A DNA stretch of 64,000 bases from JABMMZ01 sp040403495 (lineage in GTDB: Bacteria > Bacteroidota > Bacteroidia > NS11-12g > UBA955): positions 15,773 through 79,772 of the forward strand of contig JBBAKM010000013.1 of the NCBI GenBank assembly GCA_040403495.1, in the 5' to 3' direction. Made by a program: the position numbers and the translations under genes. The notes below the pieces were generated by a model. It saw only the letters and a list, made by a program, of their open reading frames with translations. It had not been told where the DNA came from and did not search any database. This document shows, in pieces, positions 33,963-42,590 of the stretch. Each line of letters starts with the position of its first letter. The first letter of the stretch is position 1.

Positions 33963-34658
33963 ATGATAAAATCAAAGTTTGCGGTCATTGGATTGGGTCG
34001 ATTTGGCGGAAAAATTGCAAGACAGTTGGCGAGAAGAGGGGCAGAAGTAGTTGCCATCGACGATAATGAGGACAAAGTAGAATCATTAAAAGAAGATGTG
34101 GCAATGGCTATAACGATGGATGCTACCGATATTAGGGCATTGAGAAGTTTCAAAATTGATGAAATGGATGCAGTTGTGGTTGCCATTGGCGAAAATTTTG
34201 AAGCTTTGGTACTAACGGTTGTTAATTTATTGGAGCTTAAAATCAAGAGAATTATTGCAAGGGCAGGTTCTGCGCATCAAAAAATGATTTTAGAAAAACT
34301 GGGTATCAAGGAAACGTTATCTCCCGAAGAGGAAGTTGGTATCTTGGTTGCAGAAAGATTGATTCACCCAAGTGTTAAAACGTTTTTGCAATTGCCTGAT
34401 GGGTATGAAATTGCCGAAATAAGTGCACCTGAAGGGGTGTTGAATAAAACCATTAAAGACATAGATTTCGAAACAAAATACAACTTAACGTTAATAACAG
34501 TTAAGAGATTGTTCGAGATGGATAAAAAAGGTCACATAGAAAAAGAAAGACATTTATTGGGGGTTGTATTGCCCACAACAGTGATCTACGATAATGATGA
34601 AATTATCATTATGGGAAAAGAAATCGATATAGAGCGTTTTATAGAAATGAATAAATAG
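33963..34658 (+). CDS. TrkA/KtrA-type RCK potassium-channel regulatory subunit
   Basis: 231 aa. N-terminal RCK_N Rossmann domain (FAVIGLGRFGGKIARQLARRGAEVVAIDDNEDKVE, GxGxxG nucleotide site) and a C-terminal RCK_C domain from about residue 135 (FLQLPDGYEIAEISAPEGVLNKTIKDIDF ... EIIIMGKEIDIERF). It should bind NAD(H) or ATP and gate a TrkH/KtrB-type K+ transporter at the inner membrane. No membrane subunit is adjacent, so the partner is elsewhere. Confidence 0.92.
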   Translation: MIKSKFAVIGLGRFGGKIARQLARRGAEVVAIDDNEDKVESLKEDVAMAITMDATDIRALRSFKIDEMDAVVVAIGENFEALVLTVVNLLELKIKRIIARAGSAHQKMILEKLGIKETLSPEEEVGILVAERLIHPSVKTFLQLPDGYEIAEISAPEGVLNKTIKDIDFETKYNLTLITVKRLFEMDKKGHIEKERHLLGVVLPTTVIYDNDEIIIMGKEIDIERFIEMNK

Positions 34659-34692
34659 GATAACTATTTATTCACATTAAAAACATTCATTT

Positions 34693-34714
34693 TGTCATAC
34701 TATGCGGTATGGCA
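34693..34714. promoter_or_regulatory. Inverted repeat in the lon leader, candidate operator
   Basis: TGTCATAC (34693-34700) and GTATGGCA (34707-34714) form an 8-bp inverted repeat with one mismatch and a 6-base spacer. It directly follows a TCATTTTG -7-like box (34687-34694), 26 bases before lon. Confidence 0.35.
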
Positions 34715-34740
34715 CATCTATTGTAAATTAAATTAAAGAT

Positions 34741-37203
34741 ATGAATTTTGATAAACTGATTTTTGGCGGGGGTATTGATAATGACGACTCAGAGACAAGT
34801 GATTTGTTTCCATTGTTTTCTCAACAAGAGGAAAAGGAAAGCAACAAATTAGTTGTGCCAGAAAGTCTGCCAATTTTACCGATTAGAAACACTGTTTTAT
34901 TCCCAGGCGTTGTTTTCCCAATTACAGTTGGGAGAGATAAGTCTATAAAGCTAATAAAAGATGCAAACAAGTCGGATAAAATTATTGGTGTTTTTGCGCA
35001 AATAGATCCTGACACTGAAGAACCAACTATTTCACAATTGAATAGTATTGGAACTATGGCGCAAATTGTAAAAGTTCTTAGAATGCCTGATGGAAATACA
35101 ACGGTAATTATTCAAGGTAAAAAAAGAATTTTGCTAGGAGAAGAAATAAGTTCAGATCCTTATTTAAGAGCTAAAGTAACGAGCTTGGATTACGTTGATG
35201 AAAAACCAGACAAAGAGTTAAAGGCGCTTATTTCAAATATCAAAGATACTGCCTCAGAAAATATTCATTTGTCACCCAATATTCCGACAGAAGCGAATTT
35301 TGCGATTAAGAATATTGACAGTGATAATTTCTTGGTGAGTTTCATTGCTTCTAACCTAAATATTTCGCTTCAAGAAAAGCAATTGATTATCAATACCAAT
35401 ACCTTGAAAGCAAGAGCTCACATTGTATTTGAACACTTGATTAGAGAAAATCAGATGTTAAAACTCAAGGATCAAATTCAGAATAAGGTAAAGGTTGATA
35501 TAGACAAACAGCAAAAAGAATATTTCCTTCAACAACAAATTAGAGCGATACAAGAGGAACTTGGTCAGGACAGTCCCGACCGTGAAATACAAAGTTTAAG
35601 AGACCGTGGATTGAAAAAGAAATGGCCTAAAGAAGCCAAAGAAGCTTTCAATAAAGAATTAGATAAATTGTTGCGTGCCAATCCTGCAAGTCCTGATTAT
35701 TCGGTAGGTATTAATTACGCACAAACCTTGCTTGATTTGCCTTGGAATGAATTTACCAAGGATAGTTTGGATCTTAAAAAAGCACAGAAAGTATTTGATA
35801 GCGACCATTATGGTTTAGAAAAAGTAAAACAACGTATTCTTGAGTATTTAGCTGTATTAAAGCTAAAAGGAGATTTAAAAAGTCCAATCATTTGTCTTTA
35901 TGGCCCTCCGGGAGTTGGTAAAACATCATTGGGTAAAAGTATAGCTAAGGCCATTGGTAGAAAATATGTAAGAGTTTCTTTAGGTGGTTTGCATGATGAA
36001 TCTGAAATAAGAGGTCACCGCAAAACCTATATTGGTGCAATGCCCGGTCGAATTATTCAAAATCTTAAAAAGGTTAAATCTGGAAATCCAGTTTTTGTTT
36101 TGGATGAAATAGATAAAGTTGGGACTGATTTCAGAGGCGACCCATCTTCTGCCTTATTAGAAGTATTGGATCCTGAACAAAACACCACTTTTCACGACAA
36201 TTATTTAGAAATAGATTATGACTTAAGTAAAGTGATGTTTATAGCAACGGCCAATTCATTGGATACTATTCAACCTGCGTTATTGGATAGAATGGAGGTG
36301 ATTGAAATTAGTGGCTATACTGTTGAGGAAAAAATTGAAATTGCTCAAAAATATTTAATCCCCAAACAAAGAACTCAACATGGTTTAAAATCCAATCAAT
36401 TTAAATTGTCAAACGATGTTGTAGAATTAATTGTTGAGGAATACACAAGAGAGAGTGGTGTTAGGAATTTGGAGAAAAAAATAGCTTCGCTTGTTAGGCA
36501 CAATGCCATGAATATTGCGATGGAAATAGATTTAAAACCTTCATTAAATGCCGAGGATATTCAAAGGATTTTAGGGGTTGATAAATTAGACAAAGAAATA
36601 TACCAAGACAATGAAGTTGCAGGTGTTGTTACTGGTTTGGCTTGGAGCCCTGTAGGTGGTAGTATTTTGTTTGTAGAAAGTACACTTACCAAAGGGAAAG
36701 GTTCATTGACATTGACTGGAAAACTGGGTGATGTAATGAAAGAAAGTGCCACAACAGCATTAACATTTTTAAAAGCGAATGCCGATTATTTAGGAATTCC
36801 TAATGAAAGGTTCAATCAATATGACATCCACATTCACTTTCCAGCAGGAGCCATTCCTAAAGATGGTCCAAGTGCGGGAATTACAATTTTAACCTCATTA
36901 GCGTCCTTGTTTACGCAAAGAAAAGTAAAGCAATTTTTAGCGATGACAGGTGAAATAACATTGAGAGGTCGTGTGTTACCTGTTGGAGGAATCAAAGAAA
37001 AGATACTGGCAGCAAAACGTGCAGGAATCAAAGAGATTATAATGTGCCACGACAACCAAAAGGATGTAGAAGATATTCCACAGAATTATCTGAAAGGGCT
37101 TCATTTTTACTATATCAAAAACATGTTAGAGGTATTGGATTTGGCACTATTAGATGAAAAGGTTAAAAACCCTATTAGCTTTGACCAAGTAACAGTTGCT
37201 TAG
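34741..37203 (+). CDS. lon: ATP-dependent protease Lon
   Basis: 820 aa, full-length LonA. N-terminal substrate domain (LPILPIRNTVLFPGVVFPITVGR); AAA+ module with Walker A GPPGVGKTSLGKS (about residues 388-400), HRKTYIGAMPGRI, and Walker B NPVFVLDEIDKV; and the C-terminal protease domain with catalytic Ser in PKDGPSAGITI (about 710) and Lys in LPVGGIKEKILAAKRAG (about 753). Cytoplasmic quality-control protease degrading misfolded and regulatory proteins. It has its own leader with an inverted repeat that may mediate stress control. Confidence 0.98.
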   Translation: MNFDKLIFGGGIDNDDSETSDLFPLFSQQEEKESNKLVVPESLPILPIRNTVLFPGVVFPITVGRDKSIKLIKDANKSDKIIGVFAQIDPDTEEPTISQLNSIGTMAQIVKVLRMPDGNTTVIIQGKKRILLGEEISSDPYLRAKVTSLDYVDEKPDKELKALISNIKDTASENIHLSPNIPTEANFAIKNIDSDNFLVSFIASNLNISLQEKQLIINTNTLKARAHIVFEHLIRENQMLKLKDQIQNKVKVDIDKQQKEYFLQQQIRAIQEELGQDSPDREIQSLRDRGLKKKWPKEAKEAFNKELDKLLRANPASPDYSVGINYAQTLLDLPWNEFTKDSLDLKKAQKVFDSDHYGLEKVKQRILEYLAVLKLKGDLKSPIICLYGPPGVGKTSLGKSIAKAIGRKYVRVSLGGLHDESEIRGHRKTYIGAMPGRIIQNLKKVKSGNPVFVLDEIDKVGTDFRGDPSSALLEVLDPEQNTTFHDNYLEIDYDLSKVMFIATANSLDTIQPALLDRMEVIEISGYTVEEKIEIAQKYLIPKQRTQHGLKSNQFKLSNDVVELIVEEYTRESGVRNLEKKIASLVRHNAMNIAMEIDLKPSLNAEDIQRILGVDKLDKEIYQDNEVAGVVTGLAWSPVGGSILFVESTLTKGKGSLTLTGKLGDVMKESATTALTFLKANADYLGIPNERFNQYDIHIHFPAGAIPKDGPSAGITILTSLASLFTQRKVKQFLAMTGEITLRGRVLPVGGIKEKILAAKRAGIKEIIMCHDNQKDVEDIPQNYLKGLHFYYIKNMLEVLDLALLDEKVKNPISFDQVTVA

Positions 37204-37233
37204 TTGATTTTTAGTATTCTTTCCCTATATTTG
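37204..37233 (+). promoter_or_regulatory. Promoter of the CX3CH lipoprotein gene
   Basis: TTG at 37204-37206 and TATATTTG at 37226-37233, spaced 19 bases, match the Bacteroidota -33/-7 pattern; 14 bases before ATG 37248. It begins right after the lon stop. Confidence 0.55.
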
Positions 37234-37247
37234 TAATTAATTAACCA

Positions 37248-37607
37248 ATGAAATCAATTTATACTTCCCTTTTCGTCATAAGTGCCCTTCTTGTTTCGGT
37301 TCAAGCTTGTAAGCCCAAAAAAACCGTTACCATGAGCAAAACTGATTGTTCAGCGACTTACACCAAAGATGTTGCGCCTATCATTAATAAATATTGTGCA
37401 GGTTCTTGCCACAGTGCAACTAAAAAAGCCTATGGTATTGATTTGTCAAACTATGAAATGGTGAAAGAAGAAGCTATGAAAAAACGTTTTATGGGTTCAA
37501 TTAAACATGAAGGCTTGTATCCACACATGCCTAAAAAAGGGGCTAAATTATCAGACAGTACAATCTCAGTAATTAATTGTTGGATAGAAGGCGGTTACAA
37601 GCAATAA
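37248..37607 (+). CDS. Lipoprotein with single cytochrome c-like CX3CH motif
   Basis: 119 aa. N-terminus MKSIYTSLFVISALLVSVQAC is a lipoprotein signal (lipobox VQAC). The mature region TYTKDVAPIINKYCAGSCHSA follows the consensus of small cytochromes used as c-type domains (DVxPIxxxxCxxCH), but the heme motif is CAGSCH (CX3CH) instead of CXXCH. A later HMPKKGAKLSD with Met and then IINCWIEGG agrees with the Pxx-M and C-terminal W-I--GA segments of that family. Probably a periplasmic electron carrier or vestigial heme protein. Confidence 0.75.
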   Translation: MKSIYTSLFVISALLVSVQACKPKKTVTMSKTDCSATYTKDVAPIINKYCAGSCHSATKKAYGIDLSNYEMVKEEAMKKRFMGSIKHEGLYPHMPKKGAKLSDSTISVINCWIEGGYKQ

Positions 37608-37608
37608 T

Positions 37609-38031
37609 TTATTGCAAGTATATTTCCATTTCATTTACCGCGCCGTTTAGCTCAATCCAGGCCACTGTATAAAGTCCTAAATCTAGGAACATGACAGGTC
37701 TGTCTATGCCGGTTTCTTTGTCTACTAAGGTTTTAATCGACAGGATTTTGTATTTTTTAAGTCCAAATTCACAAGGAAGGGTTTTAACATCAAAATCCCC
37801 GTCAGTGAAGAAATATTCAAAAAAATCATCGCCAGTTTCTTTGTTGTAAGTTGCATTTAAATCAACGATTCTAGTTTTTCTGTAGTATTGAATGTATTTA
37901 TAGGTATTGTTTTTACATTGGTTAATGTAAACGGAATCGCCAACCATAACAGTGCGAGTGCTGTCTGTGGTTGAAGAATAGCTCATTTGTGTGCTGCCCC
38001 ATAGAATTAAAATTAAAGCGATTATTCTCAT
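37609..38031 (-). CDS. Exported protein of unknown function
   Basis: 140 aa beginning MRIIALILILWGSTQMSYSS, a signal peptide, followed by a small beta-rich domain with two Cys (CKNNTYKYIQ, LPCEFGLKKY) that may form a disulfide. No family recognised. I chose ATG 38031, not the Met 30 bases upstream, because the signal peptide begins there and the TATCTTTG box ends 2 bases before it. It converges with the CX3CH lipoprotein gene (1 base between stops). Confidence 0.65.
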   Translation of the reverse strand: MRIIALILILWGSTQMSYSSTTDSTRTVMVGDSVYINQCKNNTYKYIQYYRKTRIVDLNATYNKETGDDFFEYFFTDGDFDVKTLPCEFGLKKYKILSIKTLVDKETGIDRPVMFLDLGLYTVAWIELNGAVNEMEIYLQ

Positions 38032-38033
38032 GA

Positions 38034-38041
38034 CAAAGATA
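38034..38041 (-). promoter_or_regulatory. -7 box two bases from a start codon
   Basis: The minus strand reads TATCTTTG, then GA, hmm-free spacing of only 2 bases, then ATG 38031. Any transcript from it would start at or inside the initiation codon. Confidence 0.45.
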
Positions 38042-38129
38042 TATTTCAAATTTACTGCCAAAGTTCGTATTTTTTTTGATTTTTAAAAAATTAGATGTTA
38101 ATTAGCACCCATATTTTAAATAAAAGAAG

Positions 38130-38432
38130 ATGGAAGATTTTAGAGACCAAAACACGATTTTTTCAAAACGTGTTAAAGCAGGAAAGAGAACGTACTTTTT
38201 TGATGTAAGAAGTACTAAGTCAAATGATTATTATTTAACAATTACCGAAAGTTCCAAAAAGTTTGAGGATGGGAACTATGTTAAAACGAAAATTTTCTTA
38301 TACAAAGAGGATTTTAATAAGTTTTCTGATGCCCTCAACGAAACCATTAAACATGTTAAAAATGAATTGTTGCCCGAGTATAATTTTGATGAATTTACAA
38401 GGCACAACGATTCTGAGGCCAATAACGGTTAA
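38130..38432 (+). CDS. DUF3276 / PUR-alpha-like nucleic-acid-binding protein
   Basis: 100 aa: FSKRVKAGKRTYFFDVRSTKSNDYYLTITESSKKF, then KIFLYKEDFNKFSDALNETIKHV. This is the PUR-repeat fold of DUF3276, a family nearly universal in Bacteroidota and related to eukaryotic Pur-alpha single-strand DNA/RNA-binding proteins. The spirochete homologue (BpuR) binds DNA and RNA. Cytoplasmic. A strong terminator follows. Confidence 0.92.
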   Translation: MEDFRDQNTIFSKRVKAGKRTYFFDVRSTKSNDYYLTITESSKKFEDGNYVKTKIFLYKEDFNKFSDALNETIKHVKNELLPEYNFDEFTRHNDSEANNG

Positions 38433-38447
38433 TTCGTTACACGTCAT

Positions 38448-38480
38448 AAAAAAAACCAGACTAAGAAGTCTGGTTTTTTT
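38448..38480 (+). terminator. Intrinsic terminator after the PUR-family gene
   Basis: AACCAGACT (38454-38462), loop AAGA, AGTCTGGTT (38467-38475), then TTTTTT. Flanking A run on the left makes it usable in both directions. Confidence 0.88.
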
Positions 38481-38521
38481 GTTTTACGAGCATTAGTTTT
38501 AAAGCTCGACTTAGTAAGTTC

Positions 38522-38608
38522 TTACATTTGAGTTAATACCAAAAGTTGAACAAACATTAAAAACATTAAAATTAAAGTTGCTTTAAGCATTGAAATTGAA
38601 GATTTCAT
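38522..38608 (-). CDS. Putative 28-aa hydrophobic membrane peptide
   Basis: Minus-strand ORF from ATG 38608 to TAA: MKSSISMLKATLILMFLMFV followed by QLLVLTQM. It is one membrane helix with a short polar, basic N-terminus. It lies in an otherwise empty gap between the PUR-family gene and the LuxC-like gene. No sequence relative recognised; length alone cannot prove coding. Resembles type I toxin or small membrane regulators only in general form. Confidence 0.35.
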   Translation of the reverse strand: MKSSISMLKATLILMFLMFVQLLVLTQM

Positions 38609-38780
38609 AATAGATGTATTGATTTAGTTATTGTTTAGACGGCTGTATTCTATAAAAGTTGCATTTGTTTGAAAAATAGTTTATAAACAATTGTAAATTA
38701 ATGATTTATGATTGTATAAAACACTGCCTCTTATTTTTGACTATTCAAAAACAAAAGAAAAAAGAAATTTAAACTGTAGT

Positions 38781-39776
38781 TTAAATGGTTTTCAGAAAGT
38801 CTAAGACATTAATATTGTCTGCATAGTCCCACAATGCAGGACTTTGTGCATTCCCAAATCCTATTGCATTAGGTATTTCGGGATGATGGCTCACCACACA
38901 TTGCCACAATTCATTGTGAGAATAAAGATATGAAATCGCCTCATCTATAGTGTCGTAATAATGATAATTCATAGTTGCGATAGGAGCGTGAGGCGTTTCT
39001 TTTTCTTGGTAAAGCATAAATCCATTGTCGTAATGTTTGTCTAAGTTCATTAACAATATCGACTTGTGGTACATGTAATTATTGTAATATTTATGATGAT
39101 TTACAATATCAATATACAAGTCGTATGATTCATATAATCTTTTTAAATCAATGTTTCTTGGAAGGATTAAGTGGGTTACATTGCGGCACCCTAAGCCGAA
39201 GTATTGGTAAATGTCATGAGCGAGTCCTTTTAATTCATCATCAGATTCATTGCCAGTAAGAACAGCAACTGAGGTGCGGTTTTTTCTTATAATTTTAGGA
39301 ATGTCTCTGAAGTAATACTCGAAATAACGGGAAGAGTTATTGCTGCCTGTTGCGATTAGGCCATCAATATTTCTGAGTGAGTCTGATATGATTATTGATT
39401 CCTTAAAATATGGATTTAGTTCGCCTAAATATTTAACAATATGTTTTATTAAAACTTGGTCTTGACTAGAAGGTTTGATAACAGCTGTGTGTCCCATTGC
39501 CAAAACGCACAATAAGTCGTGAAGGCCCACCAAGGGAATATTCCCGGCCATAATTATGCCTATTTTTTTATTTGAAACTTCAAAGTTGTAGTTTTCTAAC
39601 CATTTTTCGATAGAATCTTTGTTTAATGCATTTTTCCAAGCATCCAGTGCGCTGTTGATTGAGTTTTCGGTAAACCATTGGTTTTCAGCATGGGCTTGGT
39701 GTATTATTGAAGAGTCAGTCTGAGAAAGATGCAATGATAATTCAGAAAAAGCATTGATTATATCGTTTTTGTTCAC
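38781..39776 (-). CDS. LuxC-like acyl-CoA / acyl reductase
   Basis: 331 aa, ALDH-superfamily LuxC domain. KKIGIIMAGNIPLVGLHDLLCVLAMGHTAVIKPSSQ is the cofactor-binding segment, GLIATGSNNSSRYFEYYF follows, and the catalytic Cys is in YFGLGCRNVTHLILP (about residue 198). The family reduces acyl-CoA or acyl-enzyme to aldehydes. In Bacteroidota it is a solitary gene, possibly in lipid or surface-lipid synthesis. The start codon is GTG (39776-39774), with TAAATTTG only 4 bases upstream. Confidence 0.9.
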   Translation of the reverse strand: MNKNDIINAFSELSLHLSQTDSSIIHQAHAENQWFTENSINSALDAWKNALNKDSIEKWLENYNFEVSNKKIGIIMAGNIPLVGLHDLLCVLAMGHTAVIKPSSQDQVLIKHIVKYLGELNPYFKESIIISDSLRNIDGLIATGSNNSSRYFEYYFRDIPKIIRKNRTSVAVLTGNESDDELKGLAHDIYQYFGLGCRNVTHLILPRNIDLKRLYESYDLYIDIVNHHKYYNNYMYHKSILLMNLDKHYDNGFMLYQEKETPHAPIATMNYHYYDTIDEAISYLYSHNELWQCVVSHHPEIPNAIGFGNAQSPALWDYADNINVLDFLKTI

Positions 39777-39780
39777 TTTG

Positions 39781-39788
39781 CAAATTTA
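39781..39788 (-). promoter_or_regulatory. -7 box four bases before a GTG start
   Basis: The minus strand reads TAAATTTG, then CAAA, then GTG of the LuxC-like gene. Confidence 0.45.
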
Positions 39789-39912
39789 GTTATTTAAAGT
39801 CAATCAAACATAAGAAAGCCATATTAATAAATACAGTTAGTTTTGTATTTTTTAATGGAATAAGGAGTCTTGATAAAATTAAAAAAGTATGACAGAGCTC
39901 AAAAAAAAATAG

Positions 39913-39920
39913 TAGATTTG
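39913..39920 (+). promoter_or_regulatory. -7 box for the PorT-like gene
   Basis: TAGATTTG ends 5 bases before ATG 39926, leaving almost no leader. Confidence 0.45.
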
Positions 39921-39925
39921 AAACG

Positions 39926-40636
39926 ATGTTAAAAAAACGCATTTATTTATCAATTATTTTAGTAACCATCAGCACTGTTTCAATGGCACAAAGGGGTTTC
40001 AGGGTTGGTCCATCTGCTATGTTTTTATCTTCTAGAACGTCGGTAATTGATTCATTGCCCAATAGTTTTAATTTTAGATTTAAGTCAGGTTTTGGACTAG
40101 GGTTGTCATTACAATACGGCATAACACCCAATTTTACCATAGCATCTGGGGCTAATTTTGTTTCAAAAGGTTACAGAGTTTACAACGATACCAATAGAAA
40201 TGGCGATTTATTAAAACATAATATTAATCATTTAGAAGTGCCATTAAATTTCATTTTTAATCTAAAAACCAATTCAAGTTCTTTGATAAGAGGTGTTTTA
40301 GGATTTACGCATACTAGCATTTTGTCTCAACAAAATAAAGTTTTAGAAAACGGCGATAGATCGTTTATTATTAAACAAAGAGTTACTCATACGTCGTATC
40401 CTATGTTGAATTTAGGTTTAGAGATTTCCAAAGAAAATAAGATTAACAATTTGTTTGTTTTTGGTGTTTACTTTAAGCAGTCTTTTCAGTCATACACGAT
40501 ATTAGACATCTACAATAATTCTAACTCAAGTCAACCAAGGTTTAATTTAGGTTACAAGGGAACTTACATTGGGGTGGGTGTTTCTTATTTGTTTAATCTC
40601 AAAAATTTAAAGAAATCTGAAGAGTTTTTCTATTAA
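39926..40636 (+). CDS. PorT-family outer-membrane beta-barrel protein
   Basis: 236 aa. Signal peptide MLKKRIYLSIILVTISTVSMAQ, then RGFRVGPSAMF and a series of beta-hairpins (GLGLSLQYGITPNFTIASGANFVSKGYRVY, LEVPLNFIFNL) ending GTYIGVGVSYLFNL, characteristic of the PorT / outer-membrane protein beta-barrel family. Located in the outer membrane; passenger or channel role unknown. True PorT, a T9SS component, belongs to this family, but this gene lacks other T9SS genes nearby, so I keep the general name. Confidence 0.87.
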   Translation: MLKKRIYLSIILVTISTVSMAQRGFRVGPSAMFLSSRTSVIDSLPNSFNFRFKSGFGLGLSLQYGITPNFTIASGANFVSKGYRVYNDTNRNGDLLKHNINHLEVPLNFIFNLKTNSSSLIRGVLGFTHTSILSQQNKVLENGDRSFIIKQRVTHTSYPMLNLGLEISKENKINNLFVFGVYFKQSFQSYTILDIYNNSNSSQPRFNLGYKGTYIGVGVSYLFNLKNLKKSEEFFY

Positions 40637-40753
40637 TTCGCCATTTTTACTACTCTTTCATACTTTTTTTTGCTCCTTATTCGTAATCAGGACTATGGAT
40701 TTTTTTTGATATTTTTTACTAAAAATTAATATTAAAATTACATTTAAGTTTGT

Positions 40754-40761
40754 TACATTTG
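40754..40761 (+). promoter_or_regulatory. -7 box for arginine decarboxylase
   Basis: TACATTTG matches TAnnTTTG, 37 bases before ATG 40799; the leader is longer than at most genes here. Confidence 0.45.
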
Positions 40762-40798
40762 CAGAAATAATACAAAGTAACTAACTTAAAGTACAAAA

Positions 40799-42193
40799 AT
40801 GAAAGACAAGTATATAGATTTAATAGAACAAACTTTTGATTTCCCTGTTGATGAGTTTGGTTTAATTGATGGTTCTGAGTTGACTTACCACAACATTCCT
40901 TTGATGGATATAGTGGAGCAATATGGTACGCCACTTAAATTTACATACTTGCCTAAGATATCAGACAATATTAAAAAAGCAAGAACTTGGTTCAATGTCG
41001 CGATGGCGAAGGTAGATTACAAAGCCAAATATCACTACTGTTACTGTACCAAAAGCTCACATTTCAGTCATGTGTTGGAGGAAGTGCTGAAAAATGAGGT
41101 ACATCTTGAGACTTCATCTGCATTTGATATCAATTTAATTCAGTCTTTGCATGAACAAGGTTTGTTCAATAAGGAGAAGTTTATTGTATGTAACGGGTTT
41201 AAGTTGCAAAACTATATTGATAATATAGCAATGTTAATCAATGATGGATTTAAGAATGTAATTCCAGTGATTGATAATATTAGAGAAGTTGACTTGTTGT
41301 CTGCGGCAGTCAATGAAAACTTTTTTTGTGGAATAAGAATCGCAGCGGAGGAGGAACCTAAGTTTCCGTTTTATACCTCACGTTTGGGGATTGGATACAA
41401 GGATATTGTTCCTTTTTATAATAGTAAAATAAAGTCGAACCCAAAGATGAAGTTGAAGATGCTTCACTTCTTTATCAATACAGGTATAGAAGATGATGCA
41501 TACTATTGGAATGAATTGCACAAATGTTTGAGTGTATATTGTGAGTTGAAAAAGATTTGTCCTGACTTAGATAGTTTGAATATTGGTGGAGGTTTTCCAA
41601 TTAAGAATTCACTTAAATTTAACTTCGATTATGAGTATATGGCTTCAGAGATTGTGGCACAAGTGAAGATGGTTTGTGAAAGTAATGGAGTTCCTGAACC
41701 TGATATTTTTACAGAATTTGGATCGTTTACAGTTGGTGAGAGTGGTGGTGCTATATTCAAAGTAGAATACCAAAAGGTTCAAAACGACCGTGAAAAGTGG
41801 AATATGATTGACAGTAGTTTTATGACTACTTTGCCTGATTCTTGGGCTATCAATAAAAAATTCATCATGTTTCCTTTGAACAATTGGGATAAAACATATG
41901 AGCGTGTTTTGTTGGGTGGTATCACATGTGACAGTGATGATTATTACAATAGTGAACAGCACTCAAATGCTATCTATTTACCTGTTTTTGACGAAGTAGA
42001 TCACTTGTATATTGGTTATTTCCATTGCGGCGCTTATCAAGAAAGTTTAGCTGGTTTTGGAGGTATTCAACACTGTTTAACTCCTGCCCCAAAGCATATA
42101 ATTATAAGTGTTGATGAAAATGGAGAATACAATACCCGTTTGTTCTCAAAAGAGCAAACTTACAAAAGCATGCTTAAAACTTTAGGGTACTAA
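40799..42193 (+). CDS. speA: PLP-dependent arginine decarboxylase (fold type III)
   Basis: 464 aa. N-terminal YGTPLKFTYLPKI segment, PLP lysine in KAKYHYCYCTKSSHF (family YAxK position), VHLETSSAFDINLI, LNIGGGFPIKN (phosphate loop), FTEFGSFTVGESGG and ITCDSDDYY, HCGAYQESLAGFGGIQH near the C-terminus. It is closer to the compact arginine decarboxylases of Bacteroidota than to the 650-aa E. coli SpeA. It makes agmatine for spermidine synthesis; the ornithine/diaminopimelate family is the alternative. Converges with DUF3467. Confidence 0.9.
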   Translation: MKDKYIDLIEQTFDFPVDEFGLIDGSELTYHNIPLMDIVEQYGTPLKFTYLPKISDNIKKARTWFNVAMAKVDYKAKYHYCYCTKSSHFSHVLEEVLKNEVHLETSSAFDINLIQSLHEQGLFNKEKFIVCNGFKLQNYIDNIAMLINDGFKNVIPVIDNIREVDLLSAAVNENFFCGIRIAAEEEPKFPFYTSRLGIGYKDIVPFYNSKIKSNPKMKLKMLHFFINTGIEDDAYYWNELHKCLSVYCELKKICPDLDSLNIGGGFPIKNSLKFNFDYEYMASEIVAQVKMVCESNGVPEPDIFTEFGSFTVGESGGAIFKVEYQKVQNDREKWNMIDSSFMTTLPDSWAINKKFIMFPLNNWDKTYERVLLGGITCDSDDYYNSEQHSNAIYLPVFDEVDHLYIGYFHCGAYQESLAGFGGIQHCLTPAPKHIIISVDENGEYNTRLFSKEQTYKSMLKTLGY

Positions 42194-42516
42194 GCCTGTC
42201 CTGTAACACCACCAAAGTTGATAGGGAATCCTTGATTGCCGCCACCTGCTTCTAAATCAACCTCACCAAAGTGTGATTCAAATTTTTGCATATTATCACC
42301 CAATGCAAATAAAAGACGTTTGGCGTGTTGAGGAGTCATTATGATTCTACTTTTTACTTTACCTTTAGGAATTCCTGGTAAAATTCTAACAAAATCAATG
42401 ATAAATTCAGCTTGACTGTGAGTTATAATGGCTAAATTACTGTATTGACCCTCTGCAATTTCTTCTGATAATTCTATGTCAATAGGTTGGTCGATGATTT
42501 CTTCTTTTTTATTCAT
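42190..42516 (-). CDS. DUF3467 family protein
   Basis: 108 aa, MNKKEEIIDQPIDIELSEE, then GQYSNLAIITHSQAEFIIDFVRILPGIPKGKVKSRIIMTPQHAKRLLFALGDNMQKFE. This is the DUF3467 core, highly conserved in Bacteroidota, function unknown. An upstream extension of 16 residues is rejected because a TATCTTTG box ends 11 bases before ATG 42516. Glycine-rich tail GGGNQGFPINFGGVTG. Stop overlaps the 3' end of the arginine decarboxylase gene by 4 bases. Confidence 0.9.
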   Translation of the reverse strand: MNKKEEIIDQPIDIELSEEIAEGQYSNLAIITHSQAEFIIDFVRILPGIPKGKVKSRIIMTPQHAKRLLFALGDNMQKFESHFGEVDLEAGGGNQGFPINFGGVTGQA

Positions 42517-42527
42517 AATAGTATTGT

Positions 42528-42535
42528 CAAAGATA
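42528..42535 (-). promoter_or_regulatory. -7 box for the DUF3467 gene
   Basis: The minus strand reads TATCTTTG, 11 bases before ATG 42516. Confidence 0.45.
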
Positions 42536-42590
42536 GTATTTTTTTTGATTATGAATAATTTCAATTAGCTTTGTTCTTCAAAAAAATACA

